Part shown: piece after piece, positions 44,393 through 52,880 of the stretch
Position numbering within the stretch: the stretch's first letter is position 1
Layout: the number at the start of each line of letters is the position of its first letter
NCBI GenBank assembly: GCA_030407085.1
Contig: CM059584.1
Span: 138,002,001 to 138,066,000 of the forward strand
Direction: 5' to 3'
Origin: Trichopria drosophilae
Taxonomy: Eukaryota; Arthropoda; Insecta; Hymenoptera; Diapriidae
DNA: 64,000 nt
Notes under the pieces: model-generated
Database searches by the model: none
What the model saw: only the letters and a program-made list of their open reading frames with translations
What the model was told of the DNA's origin: nothing
Translations under genes and position numbers: made by a program

Positions 44393-46146
44393 AATGGATG
44401 TTCTTGTCTGAAAGGAGATGTAAGTAAGTTGATTTTCGGACGTAAAATGATTGGTTCAGAAATCAATAACTTGATAAACAAGGGATACCATGTTTGCATA
44501 GGCCACAGGGGTATTATTAAAACTCCTAATGCTTCGTCTGTTATTATTTTTTGTATGCATTGTAAAATTACTGAGAATGGTGGAAAGGCATAAAAGTATA
44601 ATTTTGACCATGAAACTGTAAACGCATCTATAGCACATGAATTTGGATCTGCATGTCAAGAAATGTATTTTGGACATTTGCAATTAATATTTGATGCAAA
44701 AAGATCTATATCAAACGTACCAAATTTATCTACAATTGTTAAAAAAACCTGTGAATCTAATTCCCATTCAGTCTCTGGAGATAAAACACGAGATTCTTTA
44801 TCTGCTATTACATTTTCTTTTGATTTAATATAAGAAGCAAATATCAAAATATTTCGCTTCTCGCACCATTGCCATATATGTTTCGTAATTTCATTTAATT
44901 CTGGGAACTTTACACCACCCATGCGATTTATGTACGAAATTGCTACAGTATTATCTATGCGTACTAGAATTTCACAACCTCTAAGATTTGATGTGAAGCA
45001 ACGCAATGCATAAAAACTAGCCTTTAACTCTAAATAATTAATATGGTGTGATTTTTCTTCCAAATTCCACCACCCATGCGTCTTTTGGTCTTCACAATTC
45101 GCGCCCCACCCAGTACGTGAAGCGTCAGAATAAATTTTTATGTTGTAAATGTATTCTCGAATAGGATTATTAACTAACATTATTTTATTAAGCCACCAGT
45201 TAAGTTCCAGTTTTACACTGTTTGTAATTTCTAAACATTGATCATAATCTCCTTGAGACTTGCAAAGAGCTAAATATTTTTGGCGTTCCATGGATTTCGT
45301 ATAAAGCCATCCATATTTAACTGCTGGACATACTGACACTATGAAACCAATACATTTTGCAAAATCACGAATTCTACATACCGATTTTAATAAAAATTCA
45401 TTTACTAATTTAACAATTTTTTGTCTTTTTTCTAACGGAAGTTTTATGTTGTAATCCCTGCTATTAAATATCATTCCAAGGAATTTGCATTCTTGTGAAG
45501 GCAATAATTTAGATTTTTCATAATTTAATAAAAAACCTAAAGTTTCTAACAAATTTTTTGTTTTTATAACGTTATCAAAGCATGATTCCATCGTATCACC
45601 AATTATCAATATATCGTCTAAATAAATAACAGAAATTAACCCTTTATTTCGAAGAAAATAAGCGACTGGTTTTAGTAATTTTGTGAATACATATGGAGCT
45701 GTACACAAACCAAATGGCAAACAATTAAATTTAAATAAATTATTGTTAAACTCAAAACGCAAATATTTTTTACATTCGTCTGCAATAGGAAGTAGAAAAT
45801 ATGCGTCTTTTAAACCAATTGACGCCATATAATCATTACGCGCAATTAATCTCAAAACTGTTCGGTAATCTTCCATCTTAAAACGAGGTGGATCAATAAA
45901 TAAATTTAAATTTTTTAAATTTAAAATAAACCGACTTTCGCCATTAGACTTTGGTACAATGAAATAATTCGAAAGAAATTGTCCGTCGCACGGCTCACAT
46001 TTTGAAATTGCGCCTTTTATCAAAAGTTGATTTATAGCCATATGAATATTATCAAATTCAGATTTAGATAACACTTTCAGTTTCGGTGTACGATTTTGAA
46101 AAACCTTCCGAGCAACAGGAATTTTATAACCCTGTACCCATTGCAA
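44308..46146 (-). CDS. DIRS reverse transcriptase-RNase H, with one in-frame TGA at 44,656-44,658
   Basis: RT residues: D114 in LKDAY, then NCLPFGLCTAPYVF and the catalytic YLDD at 175-178. RNase H follows with D341 (IYSDAS), E373 (YLELKA), D398 (VRIDNT) and D449 (NVIADKES). After residue 496 (CPKYIS) a TGA occurs, and the same frame then reads HADPNSCAIDAFTVSWSK and AFPPFSVILQCIQK and on to 44,308. That is the conserved post-RNase H region of DIRS proteins, so the TGA most likely replaces one codon, probably Trp. Upstream the frame is open beyond 46,146 (SRLKFFSKVWKEFTKDK) into the end of gag, so translation may depend on overlap or frameshift. Apart from the TGA it looks intact. Confidence 0.9.
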
Positions 46147-46223
46147 AATTAATTTATCTTTTGTAAATTCTTTCCAAACTTTAGAAAAGAATTTTAACCT
46201 AGATGCCGTCTGCTTACTTACAA

Positions 46224-47288
46224 TTAACGATGATGACGACGGTTCGACTGGACATGTCGCATCTGATTGTGAGTTTGCCCGCCCTGGCGAGAGGAAATTT
46301 TCCTCGACGGGCCCTTCCAGTTTAAAGACGACGATTGACTAGAAATGAAACTTCTTGGTGGTCCTCTAAACTGATTATCTCGTTTTTGACTTTTTGCAGC
46401 TACATTCGGTGCAGGCTTCGAAATCTCCTTTACTTGATTCTCCATAAGTTTAGCTGCTTTCAGTCGCTCAGAGAAGTCGGTGCCGTACAACAGATTATCC
46501 ACGGGCAAATCTTCTGAAATGTTTTTGACAATTCTATTGAGGTTAGGTGTAATGAAAGAACGCCTGGTCCTAGAAATATTACGAAAATTGTCAACCACTA
46601 AACGACCAGCATCACTAAGATGAGCGATCAACGATTTATTATCTGGATTTGCGGAATTTAATAGTTCAGTTAAAGCGAAACCAATTGCACTTAAAACAGC
46701 GCCAAGTTGTTGCTGCGATAAATACTGGAATTTATCTTTTTTCACAGCAATATCAGTCATCGTCCTCTTAATTTCAGGCTTAAGAATTGGAGGAGTCCCA
46801 TCCGGAAAATTTGTAGGCGTTGAATACTTTTGTAGAAGTTGTTCCTTGACGTCCCTTGGAAGACCCTGCTTAATAATTTCAGACCATCTGACTGCAAGTT
46901 CTTGATGGATATCATTTGCCTGCGATTTATTTTTATTTGGATCTTGACCTAAAATCTGAAGTAAATCTTCAGAAAGACCTGGAATGTCATCGGTAACTTT
47001 ACCAACATCTTCATCTTGCGTTACATCCTTGGCCAAATTAACGTCGTTACCATGGACTGACTTCAAAGGATCTGGGATCTGTTCCTCACGCCTGGAAGAG
47101 ACTGATTTCGAACGAGACCGTTCGTGGTATTTCGTCATAGATGCACATGATTCAGATGAAGACAATTTGCACGATTTTCTCAAGATTCGTCGTGTCTCTC
47201 GGACAGCGATCAAACCGTTAAAATCAATGCATTCGTATAATGGAAACTTACCGGCCATAATTTGACGTATCTCGCAGATATCGTTCAC
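46224..47288 (-). CDS. DIRS gag-like protein
   Basis: Structural protein expected to package the element RNA. It has about 345-354 residues. The first ATG in this frame is ATGGCC at 47,256-47,258; upstream the frame is open to about 47,288. It has an Arg/Ser-rich acidic N-terminal half, a conserved-looking core (LPRDVKEQLLQKYSTPTNFP, QYLSQQQLGAVLSAIGFAL) and a basic Gln/Arg/His-rich C-terminus (GGQTHNQMRHVQSNRRHHR) as in nucleic-acid-binding tails. No CCHC knuckle is seen, as in many DIRS gags. The stop TAA at 46,224-46,226 precedes the RT core, whose frame overlaps it. The preceding RS-rich frame (47,248-47,472) ends inside its start region. Confidence 0.78.
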   Translation of the reverse strand: MNDICEIRQIMAGKFPLYECIDFNGLIAVRETRRILRKSCKLSSSESCASMTKYHERSRSKSVSSRREEQIPDPLKSVHGNDVNLAKDVTQDEDVGKVTDDIPGLSEDLLQILGQDPNKNKSQANDIHQELAVRWSEIIKQGLPRDVKEQLLQKYSTPTNFPDGTPPILKPEIKRTMTDIAVKKDKFQYLSQQQLGAVLSAIGFALTELLNSANPDNKSLIAHLSDAGRLVVDNFRNISRTRRSFITPNLNRIVKNISEDLPVDNLLYGTDFSERLKAAKLMENQVKEISKPAPNVAAKSQKRDNQFRGPPRSFISSQSSSLNWKGPSRKISSRQGGQTHNQMRHVQSNRRHHR

Positions 47289-47472
47289 AATTATCTAGCC
47301 GATCATTAGAAGAAATGACACTTCGAGATCGCACAGTTATCGGGCTCCTGTGTCTTTCTAACTTTCGCTCTAACCTTCTAATTTTTCTCCGTATTTCAGA
47401 ATTAGATCGACTACGAGTTCTCCTCTTGTCGCGATAACTTCTATTTCTTGAACGACTACGATGTCGGCCCAT
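47248..47472 (-). CDS. DIRS RS-rich leader frame, overlapping gag by a few codons
   Basis: ATG at 47,470-47,472 lies about 50 bp inside the right terminal repeat. The 74-residue product starts MGRHRSRSRNRSYRDKRRTR and continues RRKIRRLERKLERHRS, highly basic and RS-like. It stops at TAA (47,248-47,250) within the ATGGCCGGTAAGT context, where the gag frame has its first ATG and where a strong GTAAGT splice-donor consensus is also present. It could be an independent small protein, the true gag N-terminus joined by frameshift or by splicing, or a mutation. I cannot separate these. Confidence 0.5.
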   Translation of the reverse strand: MGRHRSRSRNRSYRDKRRTRSRSNSEIRRKIRRLERKLERHRSPITVRSRSVISSNDRLDNCERYLRDTSNYGR

Positions 47473-47521
47473 TATTTTTTGGTTAAACAGATGTGGCTCC
47501 AATCGCACAAAAATACACAAT

Positions 47522-47663
47522 GAAGGTTCCTAAGGGCAACGGAGGCTAACAGGATGAGAGCGGGAATCGGCGTGCTATTGTTTCTTTTTAAAATATTGTG
47601 GAAAAATTGTGCAGAAAATACACAACTACCTTATGATCTAGAGGACGAGATGACGAAAAATAA
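47522..47663 (-). repeat. DIRS right (5') inverted terminal repeat
   Basis: The inverse match to 42,964-43,079 covers about 47,522-47,638. The outer tip GACGAAAAATAA (47,652-47,663) is matched in the internal complementary region. It is expected to carry the promoter, but no TATA-like element is convincing. Confidence 0.85.
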
Positions 47664-48570
47664 TTTGCTTTGCTGAATCCTAATCCTGGGTCCCAGCAAA
47701 ATAAGCATAACATCTTATAAACATTAAATATTTAGATAGTTTTGCCTAATCTAGCTGCATCACTCTCACGCATCAATGCGGTTGATAACCCTATGTGCAA
47801 TTGCGGAAATTCGATACAAACTATTCATCATATTCGATGGCAACGCGAAAATTAAAATGCACAGCGAATCGGGTTCATTATAATACTATTAGGTATACTG
47901 AAACTACAACTGGCATTGTGTGTAGAAGTGATAATTTCTGAACCGAATATATCTGCGTGTAATGTTATGTATAATTACTTAAAAGCTGTAATCTAAAAGT
48001 TTAAGAATTGTTGTAATCAATTTTAAATTTATTTGCTGTTTCTCCATTGTAAAGCAAATTAATCTGTAATGATTTAATGCTTCAATCAAAAAAATTTCCG
48101 TAATTCATATTGTATTACTGTATTACTAAGCTTCGTTAGCGTAGCGAATATTTCCTGGTGTTTACTGAAATATTTATGAAATTCTTTTACGTAAAATGAT
48201 GTAAATTAATTTATTCGACCGTTCATGGTCAGATAATTACATAAATTCAAAATTATTATTAAACTGAATCTATTAATTAAGTAGGATTTGATATGATTAA
48301 TATACAGACAGTTTAATCATAATTCAGTGGCAATAATATCTCATATTTTGTTGATTATTTCCATTCATTTTTCACATATTACGTGGTTGTACATTCACAG
48401 CCCATTGTTTATATTTACATTTTATTTATGTCTAATAGACCGTATTACCGAATAATAATTTTGAATAGTTTATGAAATTCTTTTACGTATGTCGTTGAAC
48501 AAATTAGTCGAAGTTCCTAATTTTATAATTTTGGATTTATATTTACTTCTCGACCGTTTTATAAATAAAT
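47664..48570. repeat. Right half (R) of the DIRS-interrupted inverted repeat
   Basis: Starts TTTGCTTTGCTGAATCC and is near-identical to the reverse complement of 52,880-53,750. It ends where the Penelope pseudo-LTR begins. No coding potential. Confidence 0.8.
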
Positions 48571-48572
48571 AA

Positions 48573-48790
48573 TATTTGTGAATTTTCGGTGAGAAACGGT
48601 CACTATACAATTAAGTGAAAAATAAATATTTTAATAATAAATAATTTGACGTTTCGGCCCTGTAGTGGATGCCATCTTCAGAAATAAAATTAAAAATGTT
48701 TTTAAATTAAAAAATAAAAAATTATATAGAAAAATGGGGAATTCATTTTAAGAATGTCTCAAGATGTTAGAGTTTCTCAAACTCCACCCA
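48573..48790 (-). repeat. Penelope-like pseudo-LTR, downstream copy for P2
   Basis: Shares TCGGTGAGAAACGGTCACTA, TTTGACGTTTCGGCCCTGTA and TGCCATCTTCAGAAATAAAA with 41,188-41,400, 51,070-51,265 and, inverted, 52,680-52,880. On the minus strand it carries the conserved hairpin CTGAAGATGGC ... GGCCGAAACGTC. Confidence 0.75.
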
Positions 48791-48941
48791 TCCAAGTTTG
48801 CAGAGTTTTGCAAACAAATAAATTCATATACAGAAAAAACAAACTCAAATATTCTTTATAGGTCTTTTGAAAGACAATAATTAACACGGGAAATTAATTC
48901 ACCTATATTAAAATGTATGCACTATATATAGCATAAACAAA

Positions 48942-51023
48942 TTAATTGGTAAACAATGAATTATAAATTTCAGGTAAATTAGACTTTTCAAAGCGTATAT
49001 TAACAGTTTTATTTTCAAATTTTTTAATAAAAAGGTTCTCAATTTCTTTTCTTTTATTACTATTATTTTCGATGGCTAAAATTTGTTGATTTTTGTAATC
49101 AAAATTATGTACAGTTTTAATACGATGAAGAGTTAAACCCGTATATTGTTTTTCATCACCCAAAATATTTTTTTCAAGTTCTTTAATGCGAGTTTCAAGT
49201 CTTCTTTCTGTTTGTCCTATGTAGATTTTGTCACAGAAAGAACAAGATATTTGGTAAACAACGTTGCATTTTTTTGCAAATCCATTCTTTTTTCTAATAA
49301 CCAATATATCTAAAAATGTTATTTTATTATTTAATAACTGAAACTTATTTGTAATATTGCCCATGAAATGCAAACATGGTATTATTCAAAACCAATTTTA
49401 AACCCTTTTTAAATTCCGTTATGGGTAAATTAGTGAAATGTTTTAATTCATCCCATTTTTTATCTATTGTTAATAATATAATATCAACTGAAACATTTGT
49501 AAATAAAGAAATAACGTCCAGAGACATAAATTTATGTCCAGGAGGTAAGTGAAGAGATTTAAGTTTTTTCCTCAAATGCCAGCTGTCTGAAATATAAGAA
49601 GAAGTTTTCCCAGTAACATTTTTTAAAATTGAAGTAAAAAATTTTGCTAAATTATAAGTTGGTGAATTTATTGCTGATACTATTAACCTCAGTGGAACCT
49701 CCGGCTTATGTATTTTAGGTAAACCGTATGCACGTGGGATTACTCCATTGTAACATTTAAGATGTTTTCCTGTTATTGTGTTAATATATTCATTTTTTTC
49801 CCATTCAATCACTAATGAATTTACTTGTTTTGTGATGGTTTCTGTATATTCAAATTTGGAAGGTTTATATGTATTAGTATCGTTTAATAGGAGATTCATT
49901 TTATGTAAATAATCTTGTTTTGGTAATATAACCGTGGTGTTTCCTTTATCGGCTTTTGTAATAATGATATCAGTTTCTTTTTCGAAATAGTAGTTTTCGA
50001 TACAAGGGCGTATGCGTAAAGAACTTTACACACACACATGTGCCGAAATATTGTTTACGTACGGCTTTTTCGTGCGTAAAGTAAACTTTACGCACTCGAT
50101 TATACTTTAGGCACGAAAAAGCCGTACGTAAACAATATTTCGGCACACGTGTGTATGTGTCAAGTTCTTTACGCATACGCACTTGTATCGAAAACTACTA
50201 TTAATGTATATAAAATATGTGTAGGGACTATATTCATAGATGTATTTTTCACACAAGTAGTTTTATTATTAAGTATCTTTATACAATCATTTCTTACTAT
50301 ATTTTTATTATTGATTAGGATTTCACCTTCCTCATCAAATGTATTTTCAATTTTAGTAACTACATCTTCTATGCAAGATATAAAAGTATGCATAGGAAAT
50401 TTTTCTGCTAATGGAAATGAATATTTTTCACCTAGTGCAATAATATTCAATATTTAATTCGAAATATCAGTATTGGTTAAATTTTTAATCCAATTAGGAT
50501 TAGAAGTTGGAATTTTAAATTCATTTCGGTTATTAATATATTTTTCTTGTTTTTTAAGTAGCCAACGAAATTTATTATGTAATTTTTTTGAGTGACTTTT
50601 TAAAATCCTATTAAATTTTAAATTTTGTGTATAGAAAAACTGATTATAAATGTGAAATGGTAAAAAGTGTGTAATTTTATACAATAGACTGAATTTAACA
50701 TTCCTATAATGACTGATCTTTTCATTAACGTCCGATATTTCAAAATTTAACAAGGTTCTAAGAGATTTTTGTGAGGAAAGATTAAACTTACTTTTGACCT
50801 TATATGAGAAAAGGTTATGTTTAATAAGGGAAAAAATATTATTAATATTGGTAGGATAAATATTTGATTTTCTACATTGCAATAAAAAAATTCGTTGGTT
50901 TATCAATTTTGCCAATGTATGCAAAACAAACATCCAATCCTTTAAGAAGTGAACAGACTTTGACCCATATTTATGTTGTATATAAACAAGGAAGCCCTGT
51001 GATCTGTATACCGAGGAAACCAT
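48942..51023 (-). pseudogene. Penelope-like element P2: N-terminal domain, RT part and GIY-YIG endonuclease, broken
   Basis: Penelope-like elements use an RT plus a GIY-YIG nuclease for target-primed insertion. From ATG at 51,023 the minus frame encodes a basic N-terminal domain (about 190 residues) to a stop at 50,454. It continues past the stop (ALGEKYSFPLAEKFPMHTFI) and is cut by a 209-bp palindromic MITE (49,990-50,198). It then resumes with DIIITKADKGNTTVILPKQD, AYGLPKIHKPEVPLRLIVSA and HKFMSLDVISLFTNVSVDI. At 49,345-49,373 the frame jumps from AFHGQYYK to NNKITFLDILVIRKKNGF, skipping the region that should hold the catalytic YxDD. At about 49,276 a second deletion removes the linker, present in P3. 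The C-terminal nuclease (YQISCSFCDKIYIGQTERRL) follows. Pseudo-LTRs lie on both sides. Confidence 0.82.
49990..50198. mobile_element. 209-bp palindromic MITE with TA flanks inside P2
   Basis: GTAGTTTTCGATACAAG...CTTGTATCGAAAACTAC is flanked by TA at 49,988-49,989 and 50,199-50,200. Nearly the whole element folds back: GCGTATGCGTAAAGAACTT, GCCGAAATATTGTTTACGTA and CGGCTTTTTCGTGC all have inverse partners. It interrupts the P2 reading frame between ILYTLI and YYFEKETDIIITKADKG. No coding potential. Confidence 0.85.
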
Positions 51024-51049
51024 TTAAAATAATTTTAAATTTATATTTA

Positions 51050-51265
51050 CTTCTCGACCGTTTTATAAATAAATAATATTTGTGAGTTCTCGGTGAGAAA
51101 CGGTCACTATACATTTAAGTGAAAAAGATATATTTTAATAATAAATAATTTGACGTTTCGGCCCTGTAGTGGATGCCATCTTCAGAAATAAAATTAAAAA
51201 TGTTTTTAAATTAAAAAATAAAAAATTATATAGAAAAATGGGGAATTCATTTTAAGAATGTCTGA
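51050..51265 (-). repeat. Penelope-like pseudo-LTR, upstream copy for P2
   Basis: Same orientation as 48,573-48,790, so P2 is bracketed by directly repeated pseudo-LTRs, the usual Penelope layout. It ends near 51,265, where it meets the truncated P3 in the opposite orientation. Confidence 0.7.
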
Positions 51266-52505
51266 AGATGTTACAATGGAGTAATCCCACGTGCATACGG
51301 TTTACCTAAAATACATAAGCCGGAGGTTCCACTGAGGTTAATAGTATCAACAATAAATTCACCAACTTATAATTTAGCAAAATTTTTTATTTCAATTTTA
51401 AAAAATGTTACTGGGAAAACTTCTTCTTATATTTCAGACAGCTGGCATTAGAGGAAAAAACTTAAATCTCTTCACTTACCGCCTGGACATAAATTTATGT
51501 CTCTGGACGTTATTTCTTTATTTACAAATGTTTCAGTTGATATTATATTATTAACAATAGATAAAAAATGGGATGAATTAAAACATTTCACTAATTTACC
51601 CATAACGGAATTTAAAAAGGGTTTAAAATTGGTTTTGAATAATACCATGTTTGCATTTCATGGGCGATATTACAAACAAGTTTCAGTTATTAAATAATAA
51701 AATAACATTTTTAGATATATTGGTTATTAGAAAAAAGAATGGATTTATCGATACTGACTGGTCGCATAAAGTTACTTGGTCAGGTCGTTACCTACATTTC
51801 ACCTCTAATCACCCTTATCAATATAAAATTAGTGTAATACTAGGACTAATTGATCGAGCTGTTAAAGTCTCGGAAATAAGATTTAGGGAAAAGAATTTGA
51901 ACATTGTAAGAAAGAATTTAATGGAAAATGAGTATCCAAAGGATATAATAGAACAATGTATTTATAAAAAAATACATGAATTTTATAATTCCTCTGAAAA
52001 AAAATCTACGCAGGAAAAGCCGATACTCAAGACTTCTTCAATTCCTTATGTTAAAGGCGTCACAGAAAGAATACAGCAACGGTTAAAAAAAGAAAATATT
52101 AGACTAGTATCTAAACCGATATATAAAAATATTGGGGGCATAAAGCCGTATAAAGATGCACTTCCAACTTTAAAAAAATGCAACGTTGTTTACCAAATAT
52201 CTTGTTCTTTCTGTGACAAAATCTACATAGGACAAACAGAAAGAAGACTTGAAACTCGCATTAAAGAACATGAAAAAAATATTTTGGGTGATGAAAAACA
52301 ATATACGGGTTTAACTCTTCATCGTATTAAAACTGTACATAATTTTGATTACAAAAATCAAAAAATTTTAGCCATCGAAAATAATAGTAATAAAAGAAAA
52401 GAAATTGAGAACTTTTTTATTAAAAAATTTGAAAATAAAACTGTTAATATACGCTTTGAAAAGTCTAATTTACCTGAAATTTATAATTCATTGTTTACCA
52501 ATTAA
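51266..52505 (+). pseudogene. Penelope-like element P3: RT remnant and complete GIY-YIG end, 5' truncated, opposite to P2
   Basis: Starts abruptly in RT sequence equivalent to P2 position 49,758. A stop (TAG in place of a sense codon) lies near 51,449. The frame 51,497-51,697 has MSLDVISLFTNVSVDI. Then, through the same FHGRYYK/NNKITFLDILVIRKK junction as P2, the frame 51,651-52,505 runs uninterrupted through a linker (WSHKVTWSGRYLHFTSNHPY and YKNIGGIKPYKDALPTLKKC) into the GIY-YIG endonuclease: YQISCSFCDKIYIGQTERRL, then EHEKNILGDEKQYTGLTLHR and a C-terminal KKFENKTVNIRFEKSNLPEI. The catalytic RT aspartates are absent. The nuclease domain is the best preserved in the window. Confidence 0.82.
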
Positions 52506-52679
52506 TTTGTTTATGCTATATATAGTGCATACATTTTAATATAGGTGAATTAATTTCCCGTGTTAATTATTGTCTTTCAAAAGACCTATAAAGAATGTTT
52601 GAGTTTGTTTTTTCTGTATATGAATTTATTTGTTTGCAAAACTCTGCAAACTTGGATGGGTGGAGTTTGAGAAACTCTA

Positions 52680-52880
52680 ACATCTTGCGACATTCTTAAA
52701 ATGAATTCCCCATTTTTCTATATAATTTTTTATTTTTTAATTTAAAAACATTTTTAATTTTATTTCTGAAGATGGCATCCACTACAGGGCCGAAACGTCA
52801 AATTATTTATTATTAAAATATAAATTTTTCACTTAATTGTATAGTGACCGTTTCTCACCGAAAATTCACAAATATTATTT
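52680..52880 (+). repeat. Penelope-like pseudo-LTR, 3' of P3
   Basis: Inverse of 48,573-48,790. Carries TTCTGAAGATGGCATCCACT and GGGCCGAAACGTCAA on the plus strand. Confidence 0.75.

Larger units (their letters stand above)
42893..47663 (-). mobile_element. DIRS-like tyrosine-recombinase retrotransposon, 4,771 bp, nearly intact
   Basis: The element reads on the minus strand: RS-rich ORF, gag, RT/RNase H, tyrosine recombinase. Ends are TTAATCGATCAAACG on the left and CGAAAAATAA on the right. Both tips are reproduced head to tail, complementary, in an internal complementary region (43,150-43,258) whose junction GATTAA|TTATTTTTCG lies between 43,219 and 43,220. The uninserted sequence at about 53,740-53,770 reads TATATATTTTGCTTTG in inverse, so removing 42,893-47,663 restores it with no target duplication. 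Lack of duplication, inverted termini and an internal complementary region are defining traits of DIRS elements. Known mechanism: integration of a circular DNA intermediate by a tyrosine recombinase. Confidence 0.93.

Noticed and set aside
48573..51265. Interpretation of the direct pseudo-LTRs as a true LTR retrotransposon
   Set aside because: The enclosed protein has Penelope RT motifs and a GIY-YIG nuclease and lacks protease, RNase H and DDE integrase; no primer-binding site next to the repeats.
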